Origin: a virus
DNA length: 45,218 nucleotides
Reading direction: 5' to 3' (one strand)
IMG/VR virus record: IMGVR_UViG_3300005529_000013
Span: 1-45,218 of that record
Shown one piece after another: positions 6,815 through 13,027 of this stretch. Numbering within the stretch: position 1 is the stretch's first letter; each line of letters opens with the position of its first letter. The position numbers and the translations under genes were made by a program. Under the pieces are notes generated by a model that had not been told where the DNA came from, made no database searches, and saw nothing but the letters and a program-made list of their open reading frames with translations.

Positions 6815-7273
6815 TCAGTCAGGGGTGACATTGATCTTCCTTATTGGACGGACCCGATCAGGGAACAACTTCTTAGCCCCCTTGGCTCGCCCCTTCGCAA
6901 CGCGATCCGCCATGTTTTCCTGATGCGTCCCCAAGAATAGGTGCGAAGGATTGCAGCATGGCGGGTTGTCGCACCTGTGCAGGACATGGAGACCATTCGG
7001 CACAGGCCCGTGCGCCAGAATCCAAGAGTAGCGATGCGCTGTCATGTAATGATCCTTGCCGTCCCTGTGCCGATTCAGCCAACCGTAACCGTCCCACTTT
7101 CTGAAACCTGTATAGAGCCAGCATCCGCCCGCGCCGCCTTTGTCCACCTTGGCCCAGAACGCAGCAATGCCGTCTATTTCCCGCTGAGAGCGCCGGCAAT
7201 CGCCTGAACAGTACAGTTTGCGATGGCTGCCGAAGAATCCGACGCCGCAGCAATGGCATATCCGCTGAGTCAT
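6815..7273 (-). CDS. HNH endonuclease
   Basis: 152 aa. N-terminal zinc knuckle (CHCCGVGF, then CSGDCRRSQ). A nuclease core of the HNH_3 type follows: YMTAHRYSWILAHG, LHVLHRCDNPPCCNPSHL, then GTHQENMADRV. It is a second, distinct HNH enzyme of the same superfamily as 1083-1556. It overlaps the YbcO-like gene by ATGA. Possible roles are homing endonuclease or helper in packaging or recombination; being within the early operon favours a selfish or recombination role. Confidence 0.88.
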   Translation of the reverse strand: MTQRICHCCGVGFFGSHRKLYCSGDCRRSQREIDGIAAFWAKVDKGGAGGCWLYTGFRKWDGYGWLNRHRDGKDHYMTAHRYSWILAHGPVPNGLHVLHRCDNPPCCNPSHLFLGTHQENMADRVAKGRAKGAKKLFPDRVRPIRKINVTPD

Positions 7274-7596
7274 CGTTGCGCCTGTCGCACGCTCACAAAC
7301 GCATATCGGAACATATGCAGCATCCAGCGCTCCCAGGCGTGCATGAACGCCTCGTCCTTCTCCTGCCGCGAGGCCGGCCCTTTATCCAACCAGTCGTGGC
7401 AGGGACCGCAGCCCGGCACCGTGTAAATGTCGTGGCTCTTGTGGGAGTGGCCGCGTCCATGACGTTGGAAGTTCGAATGGCAGGGCACCGAGGGGTTGAC
7501 GCCGTTTTGGCATACGCCCGGGATCTGCAGGAAGCAGGGCGCGTAGTGGCACAGGTCCAGGAGCTTCCGGTCTCGGTACATGCCGCGCTCGATCAT
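7270..7596 (-). CDS. YbcO/DUF1364-type nuclease-like protein
   Basis: 108 aa. The pattern CHYAPCFLQIPGVCQNG, PCHSNFQRHGRGHSHKSHD, then PGCGPCHDWLDKG follows the DUF1364 (YbcO) family: an IPGVC motif, conserved His residues and a CxxCHD motif. The E. coli YbcO structure resembles HNH-type nucleases. In lambdoid phages the gene sits in the nin region with recombination genes, which fits its place here near the SSB-like gene. Catalytic activity of this copy is inferred. Confidence 0.8.
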   Translation of the reverse strand: MIERGMYRDRKLLDLCHYAPCFLQIPGVCQNGVNPSVPCHSNFQRHGRGHSHKSHDIYTVPGCGPCHDWLDKGPASRQEKDEAFMHAWERWMLHMFRYAFVSVRQAQR

Positions 7597-7913
7597 CGGA
7601 TCATCGCCTCTGCTCGGCGCGTGCTTTCCTGACTCCTGCGAAGCTCGGCAAGAACCTTGATCGCGTCATATCGCACCCTCGCCCGATTCGCTTCCTTCCT
7701 CGCCGCGACCATACTTTTCAGGTGCAGCTTGTAAGCTGGATCGGCGAGTGCGCATTGTTCCTTGGACGCAACCGTAGAACCGGGAGCATCATTCACCAAC
7801 TCAGCCAGAATGGACTTCTTCGATTCCTCCAGAAGATCGGCAGCGGCTTCCTTATCGGCCCATTCCTCTCCGGCCTTTACGATTTCGTGATACATCTGGT
7901 CGGGATTAAGCAT
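7593..7913 (-). CDS. Hypothetical helical protein, 106 aa
   Basis: Charged helical protein (MYHEIVKAGEEWADKEAAAD, LEESKKSILAELV, ARKEANRARVRYDAIKVLAE), possibly a coiled coil. Its position next to SSB-like and nuclease genes suggests a recombination-associated role. The overlap with both neighbours supports translation as part of the operon. Confidence 0.65.
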   Translation of the reverse strand: MLNPDQMYHEIVKAGEEWADKEAAADLLEESKKSILAELVNDAPGSTVASKEQCALADPAYKLHLKSMVAARKEANRARVRYDAIKVLAELRRSQESTRRAEAMIR

Positions 7914-8205
7914 CTTCGGTCTCTACTTCCTTGCCCCACGCTTCCATTGATAGCTCGGCCTGTTCTTCGTGAATCGCTTTCATCCTCTCCGCTGACTGCT
8001 CAAGATTCTCCAGACAAGCCCTCATCGTTGCGACGTGGTGCGCGATGTCCTTGCGATCCTCCAGCCCCCGCAACGAGGCATATATGTTTGCCTGTAGCGT
8101 GTTGGATAGCTTCGCCACGCGCTTCAGGTGGTCCCTGCGCTCACCGCTCAGGGTGGAATACTTACCGCGAGCGATGAGCGTAGGGTTGTCGGGGAAGGTG
8201 CTCAT
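7906..8205 (-). CDS. Hypothetical helical protein, 99 aa
   Basis: Helical throughout (ERRDHLKRVAKLSNTLQANI, HHVATMRACLENLEQSAERM, EEQAELSMEAW). The C-terminal end is acidic (KEVETEDA). Starts just after the SSB-like gene with AGGT as a weak binding site. No family recognised. Confidence 0.65.
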   Translation of the reverse strand: MSTFPDNPTLIARGKYSTLSGERRDHLKRVAKLSNTLQANIYASLRGLEDRKDIAHHVATMRACLENLEQSAERMKAIHEEQAELSMEAWGKEVETEDA

Positions 8206-8208
8206 GAC

Positions 8209-8598
8209 CTAGAACGGGATGTCGTCGGCCATGTCATCGAATTTTCCGGCCTTCGCTACCGGCTTTTGCGGCGCCTTCTCCTGGCCCTTGAATCGCAAGC
8301 CCCCGACCAGCTCGCCGCCGAAGGTCACGTTGTCGTCGGTGAACAGGATGATTTCCCTCCCGGTCCAATCGTCGGTGTTATCGGAGCCGAACACCTTTTC
8401 CGCGATCTTGATGTTGGTCGAGTTCAGGACCATGGGTTTATTGAACTCGGCGAACTTGATCGCCCACTTGTATTCCGGGGCCGCATCTTCCTTCGCCATG
8501 TTCACCTTCCCCACCTTGACCACGGTCACGATGACCGGGTCTGGAACGTCGGCGGTCTTCAGGTACTTCGACTGCACCATTTCACTCGTGCGCGGCAT
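8209..8598 (-). CDS. SSB-like single-strand DNA-binding protein candidate
   Basis: 129 aa. The N-terminal 95 residues alternate beta segments (PVIVTVVKVGKVNMA, EYKWAIKFAEFNKPMVLN, GREIILFTDDNVTFGG) as expected for an OB-like fold. The C-terminus is a short linker and an acidic hydrophobic tip, DDMADDIPF, closely matching the DDIPF tip that bacterial SSB proteins use to recruit partners. The classic SSB core is not obvious, so it may be a functional analogue, as in several phages. It is in the cluster with the YbcO-like nuclease, supporting a DNA metabolism role. Confidence 0.65.
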   Translation of the reverse strand: MPRTSEMVQSKYLKTADVPDPVIVTVVKVGKVNMAKEDAAPEYKWAIKFAEFNKPMVLNSTNIKIAEKVFGSDNTDDWTGREIILFTDDNVTFGGELVGGLRFKGQEKAPQKPVAKAGKFDDMADDIPF

Positions 8599-8767
8599 GA
8601 CTTACCTTTCTGGTTTGATAGTTCGAAACTCCGCATTCGCGGGCAAAGTGCTTGAGGTACATTTCCTCAAGTCCCAATTCTTGAGCCCTCGCCAGAGCTT
8701 CCATGCTCAGCTCCCAGCGCTCGCGCTCTTGTTCCCGTTGCTCTTGCCAGTCGGCCCGGTCGTTCAT
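8582..8767 (-). CDS. Hypothetical protein, 61 aa
   Basis: Highly charged helix (MNDRADWQEQREQERERWEL, ALARAQELGLEEMYLKHFA) followed by RECGVSNYQTRKVSHAAHE. The start at 8767 is chosen because its ATG overlaps the stop of a tiny upstream frame (ATGA) and is preceded by AGGA. It overlaps the SSB-like gene by 17 bases. No family recognised. Confidence 0.55.
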   Translation of the reverse strand: MNDRADWQEQREQERERWELSMEALARAQELGLEEMYLKHFARECGVSNYQTRKVSHAAHE

Positions 8768-8835
8768 TTCGGTTCGTTCCTGTTCATGCACCACACGAAC
8801 GCAATCAGGATGACGATATCCACCAGCTTGTTCAC
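8764..8835 (-). CDS. Possible 23-residue membrane peptide
   Basis: GTG at 8833-8835 opens a frame for a peptide with a central hydrophobic stretch (KLVDIVILIAFVWCM) and a short basic/acidic tail (NRNEPK). Its stop overlaps the next start as ATGA. The hydrophobicity, length and tight coupling suggest a real small membrane protein rather than chance, but the binding site is weak. Confidence 0.35.
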   Translation of the reverse strand: MNKLVDIVILIAFVWCMNRNEPK

Positions 8836-8842
8836 TGACGGA

Positions 8843-9019
8843 TCACTTAGGATCACGTCCACCCAGTTTCCTCACCTTCTGGGCGGCCTCGGCCTTGATC
8901 GCCTCGGCCTTGTTCTTTTCTTCTTCCACCTGTTTGCGGTAGATCGCCATGCGCTTGGCGAGATAACCCGGCTTTTTCGCCTCTGCTGCGGTGATGTATC
9001 CGGAGGGCTTGAGCTTCAC
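8843..9019 (-). CDS. Small basic helical protein, 58 aa
   Basis: The GTG start overlaps the upstream stop as GTGA. Begins VKLKPSGYITAAEAKKPGYL, then a long Lys/Glu/Ala helix (YRKQVEEEKNKAEAIKAEAA). No known family recognised. Second gene of the leftward operon. Confidence 0.6.
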   Translation of the reverse strand: MKLKPSGYITAAEAKKPGYLAKRMAIYRKQVEEEKNKAEAIKAEAAQKVRKLGGRDPK

Positions 9020-9330
9020 CGGGGCCACGCGCTCTCGACGCCCAACTCTTCTGAGTAAGGCTCGCGCCGCCCCTCTCGCTCGGCCCTCAACTCGCGGCCC
9101 TTCTCTTCCCAGTAGCCGGTCTCGTTCGAGGAGGTCGCGGGCTTCGGACCGGGATACTTCTTGTCCCACCGAATCTCGGCTAGCTTCAGTTGCAGCGTGG
9201 CCGCGTGTGACTCGATCGCAGCGCGAATGAGGCTGTCCTCCTCCAGGGCGAGCCAGCATCCCAAGACGTGAAGCTGCTCGCGCCGCGTGCGCTCTTTCGT
9301 GTCGAGGTCTTCTTTCAGCATTGCGCTCAT
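9016..9330 (-). CDS. First gene of the leftward early operon, hypothetical, 104 aa
   Basis: The start at 9330 follows AAGGAG; a longer frame to 9441 would run through the promoter and is rejected. Helical, charged protein (EDLDTKERTRREQLHVLG, LEEDSLIRAAIESHAATLQ). Placed directly behind the candidate PL promoter and operators, it is likely among the first proteins made after induction. No family recognised. Confidence 0.65.
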   Translation of the reverse strand: MSAMLKEDLDTKERTRREQLHVLGCWLALEEDSLIRAAIESHAATLQLKLAEIRWDKKYPGPKPATSSNETGYWEEKGRELRAEREGRREPYSEELGVESAWPR

Positions 9331-9351
9331 TGGCGGCTCCTTGTGAGTACC

Positions 9352-9367
9352 GAGTATCACGATACTC
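9352..9367. promoter_or_regulatory. Repressor operator OL1 (perfect 16-bp palindrome)
   Basis: GAGTATCACGATACTC, with two perfect 7-bp arms around AC. It shares the GAGT-N8-ACTC frame with the site inside the rightward promoter (12999-13014), which strongly suggests that one protein, the switch repressor or Cro, binds both. Confidence 0.7.
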
Positions 9368-9387
9368 ATATAAGGCGCCCAGGTCAA
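9359..9387 (-). promoter_or_regulatory. Candidate leftward early promoter PL
   Basis: On the minus strand: TTGACC (9387-9382), a 17-base spacer, then TATCGT (9364-9359), giving 5/6 and 4/6 matches to the sigma70 consensus. The -10 box lies inside the palindrome 9352-9367 and the -35 box touches a second related site at 9386-9401, so repressor binding would shut it off. It would transcribe the whole operon 9330 to int. Confidence 0.65.
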
Positions 9388-9401
9388 GCACTTTAATACT
9401 C
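9386..9401. promoter_or_regulatory. Possible second operator OL2 (imperfect)
   Basis: Read on the minus strand as GAGTATTAAAGTGCTT, it matches the reverse complement of the OR site (GAGTACTAAACCACTC) at 11 of 16 positions. It overlaps the -35 box of PL. A left half-site is well kept, the right half is poor. Confidence 0.4.
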
Positions 9402-9441
9402 GACTCAAGAAAAATGCTGCCTGTAGGGCGATTCCCGACAC

Positions 9442-9776
9442 TGCCTCGGGGAATGCCTTAGCGGCGTCTCAGGGGGATGACGTTCAGGAAGGGGACAACG
9501 ATGCAGCGGAGCGCTGCGGTGATGGCGAAGTCGGAGATGTTACTTTTTTGGTATCTATACCCTAGCGACAAGTAAACCGCCCTGATCTCTGGCGCGCCAT
9601 TTTCGCAGGCTCCGGAATCCTCCGCCGAAGTCCCCTAGTACCCCCTCAGGACCCCCTCTACTGGCAACTACCCGGGGAGTAGGCTTACCGAAAAGGTAAC
9701 TTCCCCGGACTTGGGTAGTTGCCGAAGTCCGGAAATGCGCGGATAATCCGTGCAAATTTACCGGAGAGTGCGCTTT
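9442..9776. other. Non-coding control region between divergent early units
   Basis: 335 bp with no convincing gene. It contains a short palindrome GGTATCTATACC (9550-9561) just after a T-run. The second half folds into overlapping hairpins (listed separately) that form the leader of the rightward gene at 9777. No clear sigma70 promoter for that gene was found. Confidence 0.6.
9663..9732 (+). promoter_or_regulatory. Mutually exclusive hairpins in the leader of the 9777 gene
   Basis: Structure A: GGCAACTACCC (9663-9673) pairs perfectly with GGGTAGTTGCC (9713-9723), with an inner GGGGA/TCCCC stem and a TTACC-gaaaa-GGTAA tip. Structure B: CCGGACTT (9705-9712) pairs perfectly with AAGTCCGG (9725-9732), placing the right arm of structure A in its 12-base loop. 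Only one can form at a time. This resembles an attenuator or riboregulator; a DNA cruciform or replication origin is the alternative. Confidence 0.55.
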
Positions 9777-10136
9777 ATGAAACTCATAATCGACGGCAAC
9801 CCGCTGGAGTTCGAAACGCCCGAGGACGCTGCGCGTTTCTTCCGAGCGTACAAGGGCGCGCCTGCACAGCAAAAGATCACCCCGCGCCCGAAGACCAATG
9901 GCAATTCCGCAGCCATGAAAATCTTGCAGGACTTGCGCAAGCACGCGGGCACTGAGGTGGACGGCAACGAGCTGGCCAAGATCATCGGAGCCGCAAGCGG
10001 CAACGGCGTCGGCCCGAAGGTCTATCAGCTACGGAAGGCGCTTGAGGACGAAGATGTAGCGCTAGACGATTTCCTGACCAAGAGGACCGATTCAGACGGT
10101 TCTACGGTCTGGATGATCTCTGCGGGTGCTTCGTGA
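9777..10136 (+). CDS. Hypothetical protein, 119 aa, rightward
   Basis: The start at ATG 9777 follows CCGGAGAG. The N-terminus is a small beta unit (MKLIIDGNPLEFETPEDAAR), then a basic linker (ITPRPKTNGN), then a helical C-terminal domain with a winged-helix look (AMKILQDLRKHAGTEVDG, NELAKIIGA, VYQLRKALEDEDVALDD). It is isolated from other rightward genes: structured leader before it and a strong terminator after it, so it is a single-gene unit. It could be an early regulator or a moron; no family recognised. Confidence 0.7.
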   Translation: MKLIIDGNPLEFETPEDAARFFRAYKGAPAQQKITPRPKTNGNSAAMKILQDLRKHAGTEVDGNELAKIIGAASGNGVGPKVYQLRKALEDEDVALDDFLTKRTDSDGSTVWMISAGAS

Positions 10137-10149
10137 CCCCAGAAAAGGC

Positions 10150-10179
10150 GAAGGCCCCTTGCAGGGGGCCTTCTTTTCT
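10150..10179 (+). terminator. Rho-independent terminator
   Basis: GAAGGCCCC (10150-10158), a six-base loop, GGGGCCTTC (10165-10173) and then TTTTCT. A perfect 9-bp GC-rich stem with a T-tract, 14 bases after the stop of the 119-aa gene. Confidence 0.9.
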
Positions 10180-10293
10180 AAACCGCTCCGGTTGCGAGGC
10201 CGGACCAAAGGTCGCCATGGAAAGCGATCATGGAGGGCTCAGATAGGGCTAGTACCCCTATGCTATGAGGGCCTAACCGCTCCTCAGATTCTC

Positions 10294-10428
10294 CTACTTT
10301 TGCCCCTTCACGGCAAGGTCTAGCAGCGCCTCGAAGTCCTGTTTGTGCTTCGGGTTGGATTTGTTCGACTCTTGATTCCGCTTGCGCTTCGCCTTGCGAT
10401 GAGTGGGCTTCGGTTTCTGTTTTTTCAT
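10294..10428 (-). CDS. Very basic small phage protein, 44 aa
   Basis: ATG at 10426-10428, stop at 10294-10296. The first half is Lys/Arg-rich (MKKQKPKPTHRKAKRKRNQE), the second half is SNPKHKQDFEALLDLAVKGQ. Short phage proteins with a basic start and a NPxHxxDFxxLL ending are common in early regions, which supports a real gene although the ribosome binding site is weak. It is encoded opposite to the tRNA-like element next door. Confidence 0.5.
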   Translation of the reverse strand: MKKQKPKPTHRKAKRKRNQESNKSNPKHKQDFEALLDLAVKGQK

Positions 10429-10439
10429 GGTTTCACGAT

Positions 10440-10510
10440 GGGGGACGCAAGGGTGCCGCTCTGGTTTCCTAGTCCGGGTGCGCGGGGTCCGATACCCCGG
10501 TCCTCCACCA
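10440..10510 (+). tRNA. tRNA-like element, possible tRNA-Arg (CCU), with a reduced D arm
   Basis: Acceptor stem GGGGGAC (10440-10446) pairs with GTCCTCC (10500-10506) with one G-U pair. A perfect T arm CGGGG-TCCGATA-CCCCG spans 10483-10499. Anticodon arm 10461-10477 has loop TTCCTAG, giving anticodon CCT (10468-10470), with four pairs and one T-T mismatch. Discriminator A is followed by an encoded CCA (10508-10510). The D region is only 14 bases with at best a 3-bp stem, so the molecule is about five bases short. It may be a divergent phage tRNA, a decaying one or a tRNA mimic. Confidence 0.5.
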
Positions 10511-10527
10511 CCAATAGCAATTCTAGC

Positions 10528-10552
10528 TCTTTCGTGCGCCGATCACGAAAGA
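10528..10552 (+). repeat. 9-bp perfect inverted repeat upstream of the 287-aa gene
   Basis: TCTTTCGTG (10528-10536) and CACGAAAGA (10544-10552) around seven bases, 17 bases before the start of the next gene. No T-tract follows, so it is more likely an operator or a leader hairpin than a terminator. Confidence 0.6.
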
Positions 10553-10569
10553 CAGGGAAAAGGTGAAAC

Positions 10570-11433
10570 ATGGCTTCAGTTCGCGGTCGTGTGTTGCTCG
10601 GATGGCTTTCCCGCGATCAGGCAGTTCAATTCCTGCTGCAAGAATGCGTTTTCGATCCGCCCCTTGATGCAGCTGCCGCAGAAACACTGTGGCGTCCGTA
10701 TCGCAACAGAGCCATAGCTCTGCCTGAGCGAGCGCCAGCGACGTTGACCAGACTGCCGCAAACACCCGGAGAAATCGCGCACGCGAAAGCCTTCATGGGA
10801 TTTCTCAACGGCATGGGGAGCCACGACATCCTTGAAGTCATCAAGGTGGATCTGTCCGGGCTCGCGGTGATCCAGCATCACGTCGTTACCGAAAGGTGCG
10901 ACGATTATGCGAAGCGTGTCATGTCGGAATCTGGTTGGCTGACAGAATGCCTGCCTACCGCAGCGAACAATAGCTCAATCAGAATCACGCCGGTCCGGCA
11001 GGCACACCCGTTCAGCACAGGTGCTGATATCGATATTCCGCACGCGGAGTTCCTCTTCGCGGCAAACAAAATGACGGGCGCGTGGACTGTATCGGAACTG
11101 TTACGTCATGTCACCGCCGTCGAGTTCGGCGGCAGGACCTTCCTCAAGGGCGGCTATCACCGATCCTTCGCAAGGATTTCGGCAACGCCGACAGCGACTG
11201 TCCCGAGCGCCGTCGTCGCTCTTGCTTCGAACGCCTCAGTGGTCCTGCCCGTCCCGACCCAGCCAGCGGTGTCGGCAGCATTGACTGCGACAGCGGACTT
11301 GAGCCCCTTCGGCCGGCGCGCGGCGGTCTTGCGCGATTTCTTCACCGATGGCCTTTTCATGGACGTGAACCTCCGAAAAAGACGGTACCAGCTGCAAGTG
11401 CGCTCGACGTGGGTACCTGTGGACGATGCGTGA
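10570..11433 (+). CDS. Unrecognised 287-aa protein, possible moron
   Basis: ATG after AAAGGTGA. By eye: a helical N-terminal region (SRDQAVQFLLQECVFDPPLD, AETLWRPYRNRAIALPER), a central part with conserved-looking HVVTERCDDYAKRV and HAEFLFAANKMTG, a GGYHRSFARI motif, then a Val/Ala/Pro-rich linker of about 40 residues and a C-terminal domain (RRAAVLRDFFTDGLFMDVNL, RRYQLQVRSTW). It has its own upstream palindrome and lies between the tRNA-like element and a transposase, in a region facing the repressor. That suggests a prophage-expressed accessory gene. I do not recognise a family. Confidence 0.7.
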   Translation: MASVRGRVLLGWLSRDQAVQFLLQECVFDPPLDAAAAETLWRPYRNRAIALPERAPATLTRLPQTPGEIAHAKAFMGFLNGMGSHDILEVIKVDLSGLAVIQHHVVTERCDDYAKRVMSESGWLTECLPTAANNSSIRITPVRQAHPFSTGADIDIPHAEFLFAANKMTGAWTVSELLRHVTAVEFGGRTFLKGGYHRSFARISATPTATVPSAVVALASNASVVLPVPTQPAVSAALTATADLSPFGRRAAVLRDFFTDGLFMDVNLRKRRYQLQVRSTWVPVDDA

Positions 11434-11531
11434 CGACTATGCTTAGCCCCTGAGCAGGGACCAAGACAAGCTGGCGCAACAGCGTTATACCTATACCTTC
11501 CTCCTAGGGTCGCAACAATACTCCAACCGGA

Positions 11532-12446
11532 TCAGTCTTTGCAAATCATGCCCTTTCCGCGCGCGGGAGGGGCGATCTGGGTCAGCAACCTGTGGAACAT
11601 TTCCGCAGGCGCTTCGCGGTTGTTGTAGCGGAACGCGAATTCGTCCACGTACCGCTGAAGGTGTTTCCGGCTCACGGCAACGTGAGTGCTGGAAATACCG
11701 CGCTTCAGGTGTGACCAGAAACCCTCGATCCCGTTGGTATGGTGAATGCCATTCTTCCATTCCTCAGATTGGTGCTTGACGGTGCCGTGGATGTAGCCGA
11801 GTTGCGCGAGGCTCTTGTACGCGCGCCATTCGTCAGTTGAGACGGTAGACCCGGGCGCTACGTTGTCCATCACCTGAGGCACCAGCACGAGCACCGAGTT
11901 GTCCTTGATGACGCGGACCTTGAGCGGGCCGCCGCGCTGAAGCAGGCCCATAACGGGCGTCTTGTTGTCGAGGACGTGCTTGCCCTTGTTTGTGCGGCGG
12001 CGCTTCCCGCCTACCCAAGTCTCATCAACCTCTACGTGGCCCTCTAGAGGCCCGGGATTGATTGCCCTAGCCCTCTTAGCCATGAGGTCACGCAGCTGAT
12101 GCCCGATGCGCCACGCGCATTTGTAGGTCACGCCAAGCTGCCGTTGTAGCTCTTTGGCCGATACGCCATTCCGGGTCGCGGTCATCAGGTACATAGCGTG
12201 GAACCACAGCGTCAGGGACGTGCTGGAATGCTCGAAAACCGTCCCCGCGCACGGGAAGAGGTGATGGCCGCACTGAGCGCAGGCGTAGGCGCGGCGCTTG
12301 GTGATCTTGTGGAAGGTCGTGCCGATCACGCCACAGCCGGGGCAGGTCGGTTTATCCCCGAAGCGCCTTTGGAAGATGGCCTGAAGGCAGGCGTCGTCGT
12401 CCCGGTATTGGGCTTGAAACTGCTTGAAGGTGAACTTGTCGGCCAT
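11532..12446 (-). CDS. IS1595-family (ISXO2-like) transposase
   Basis: 304 aa, full length for the family. An N-terminal zinc ribbon (PTCPGCGVIG, then YACAQCGHHLF) is followed by an HTH-like middle. The DDE-type catalytic part of the ISXO2 domain follows: HVEVDETWVGGKRR, then STDEWRAYKSL, then HHTNGIEGFWSHLKRG. GGGAG is nine bases before the start. I find no matching terminal inverted repeats or target duplication in the flanks, so it is either an IS remnant or a domesticated gene. It is leftward, after the repressor, with its own promoter. Confidence 0.92.
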   Translation of the reverse strand: MADKFTFKQFQAQYRDDDACLQAIFQRRFGDKPTCPGCGVIGTTFHKITKRRAYACAQCGHHLFPCAGTVFEHSSTSLTLWFHAMYLMTATRNGVSAKELQRQLGVTYKCAWRIGHQLRDLMAKRARAINPGPLEGHVEVDETWVGGKRRRTNKGKHVLDNKTPVMGLLQRGGPLKVRVIKDNSVLVLVPQVMDNVAPGSTVSTDEWRAYKSLAQLGYIHGTVKHQSEEWKNGIHHTNGIEGFWSHLKRGISSTHVAVSRKHLQRYVDEFAFRYNNREAPAEMFHRLLTQIAPPARGKGMICKD

Positions 12447-12469
12447 GGTCGTTACTCCCTATGGCTCGA

Positions 12470-12498
12470 ATACTAAACTATGGCTTACTTGTTGTCAA
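12470..12498 (-). promoter_or_regulatory. Sigma70 promoter of the transposase gene, with a degenerate operator
   Basis: Minus strand TTGACA (12498-12493), 17-base spacer, TAGTAT (12475-12470). The stretch 12468-12483, read on the minus strand as CCATAGTTTAGTATTC, matches the OR site GAGTGGTTTAGTACTC at 11 of 16 positions and covers the -10 box. The transposase may therefore be partly controlled by the phage repressor. The promoter overlaps the end of the repressor gene. Confidence 0.6.
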
Positions 12499-12928
12499 GG
12501 GATACATCCCACTTTTTTGCTCGGGTGTGCAGCGTCGGAACGCTTGTAACAGCGCTCTCTCCTCGGTCGTCAGTCGCTCGTCTGGTTCCGGCTGCATCCT
12601 TGTGTACTGCTCGTCGCCGAGCGGTCTCAGCGGCAATCTCAAGCAACTCCCTCGCCACGTCGCCGAGATTGTACGCCTGAATAATCGGCAATAGAGATTG
12701 ATCTACGGAGGGGAGCAGAAGTTGATATGGCTCGAGCTTGAACGCTGCAGCAATCTTCTCAATTGTTGAGACTTGTGGATCGCTGCGCTCGGCCAAGACA
12801 TTACTGATTCCCTTTTGCGACACGTCGCATTTCTCAGCCAGCTTGCGTTGAGATTTCAGTTGTGGATCGCCCGCCATCAGCCTTTTCAGGTTGGCTGCGA
12901 GAATTCCGGCGGCACCCCCTTTTTTCAT
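12485..12928 (-). CDS. CI-like phage repressor, HTH only
   Basis: 147 aa. Residues about 10-70 are an XRE HTH (QRKLAEKCDVSQKGISNVL, then STIEKIAAAFKLEPYQLLLP). The remaining 75 residues contain a helix (ARELLEIAAETARRR) and a polar tail, with no Ala-Gly cleavage site and no Ser/Lys S24 peptidase domain. It is divergent from a Cro-like gene, the classic switch layout. No Shine-Dalgarno precedes ATG 12928; a TAATAC box 10 bases upstream would give an almost leaderless mRNA, as for lambda cI from PRM. Induction cannot use LexA-type self-cleavage. Confidence 0.85.
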   Translation of the reverse strand: MKKGGAAGILAANLKRLMAGDPQLKSQRKLAEKCDVSQKGISNVLAERSDPQVSTIEKIAAAFKLEPYQLLLPSVDQSLLPIIQAYNLGDVARELLEIAAETARRRAVHKDAAGTRRATDDRGESAVTSVPTLHTRAKKWDVSLDNK

Positions 12929-12989
12929 ACTGAGTAGGGTATTAGGTCGGCCGATTCTTATGGTGCTCGCCAGGGAGACAAGCGCCGCC

Positions 12990-13019
12990 TTGACAAATGA
13001 GTGGTTTAGTACTCACAAT
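12990..13019 (+). promoter_or_regulatory. Rightward early promoter PR with operator OR
   Basis: TTGACA (12990-12995), 18-base spacer, CACAAT (13014-13019). Inside the spacer lies TGAGT-N8-ACTCA (12998-13015), whose 16-bp core GAGTGGTTTAGTACTC (12999-13014) aligns with OL1 at 9352-9367. Transcription would begin close to the first codons of the Cro-like gene. Confidence 0.75.
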
Positions 13020-13027
13020 GACGGCCC

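Noticed and set aside
10345-10717. Rightward frames across the tRNA-like element
   Set aside because: Low-complexity, overlapping the tRNA-like structure and palindrome, and without binding sites.
11434-12600. Terminal inverted repeats of the IS1595 element
   Set aside because: Both flanks were compared by eye in both directions; only short chance matches were found.
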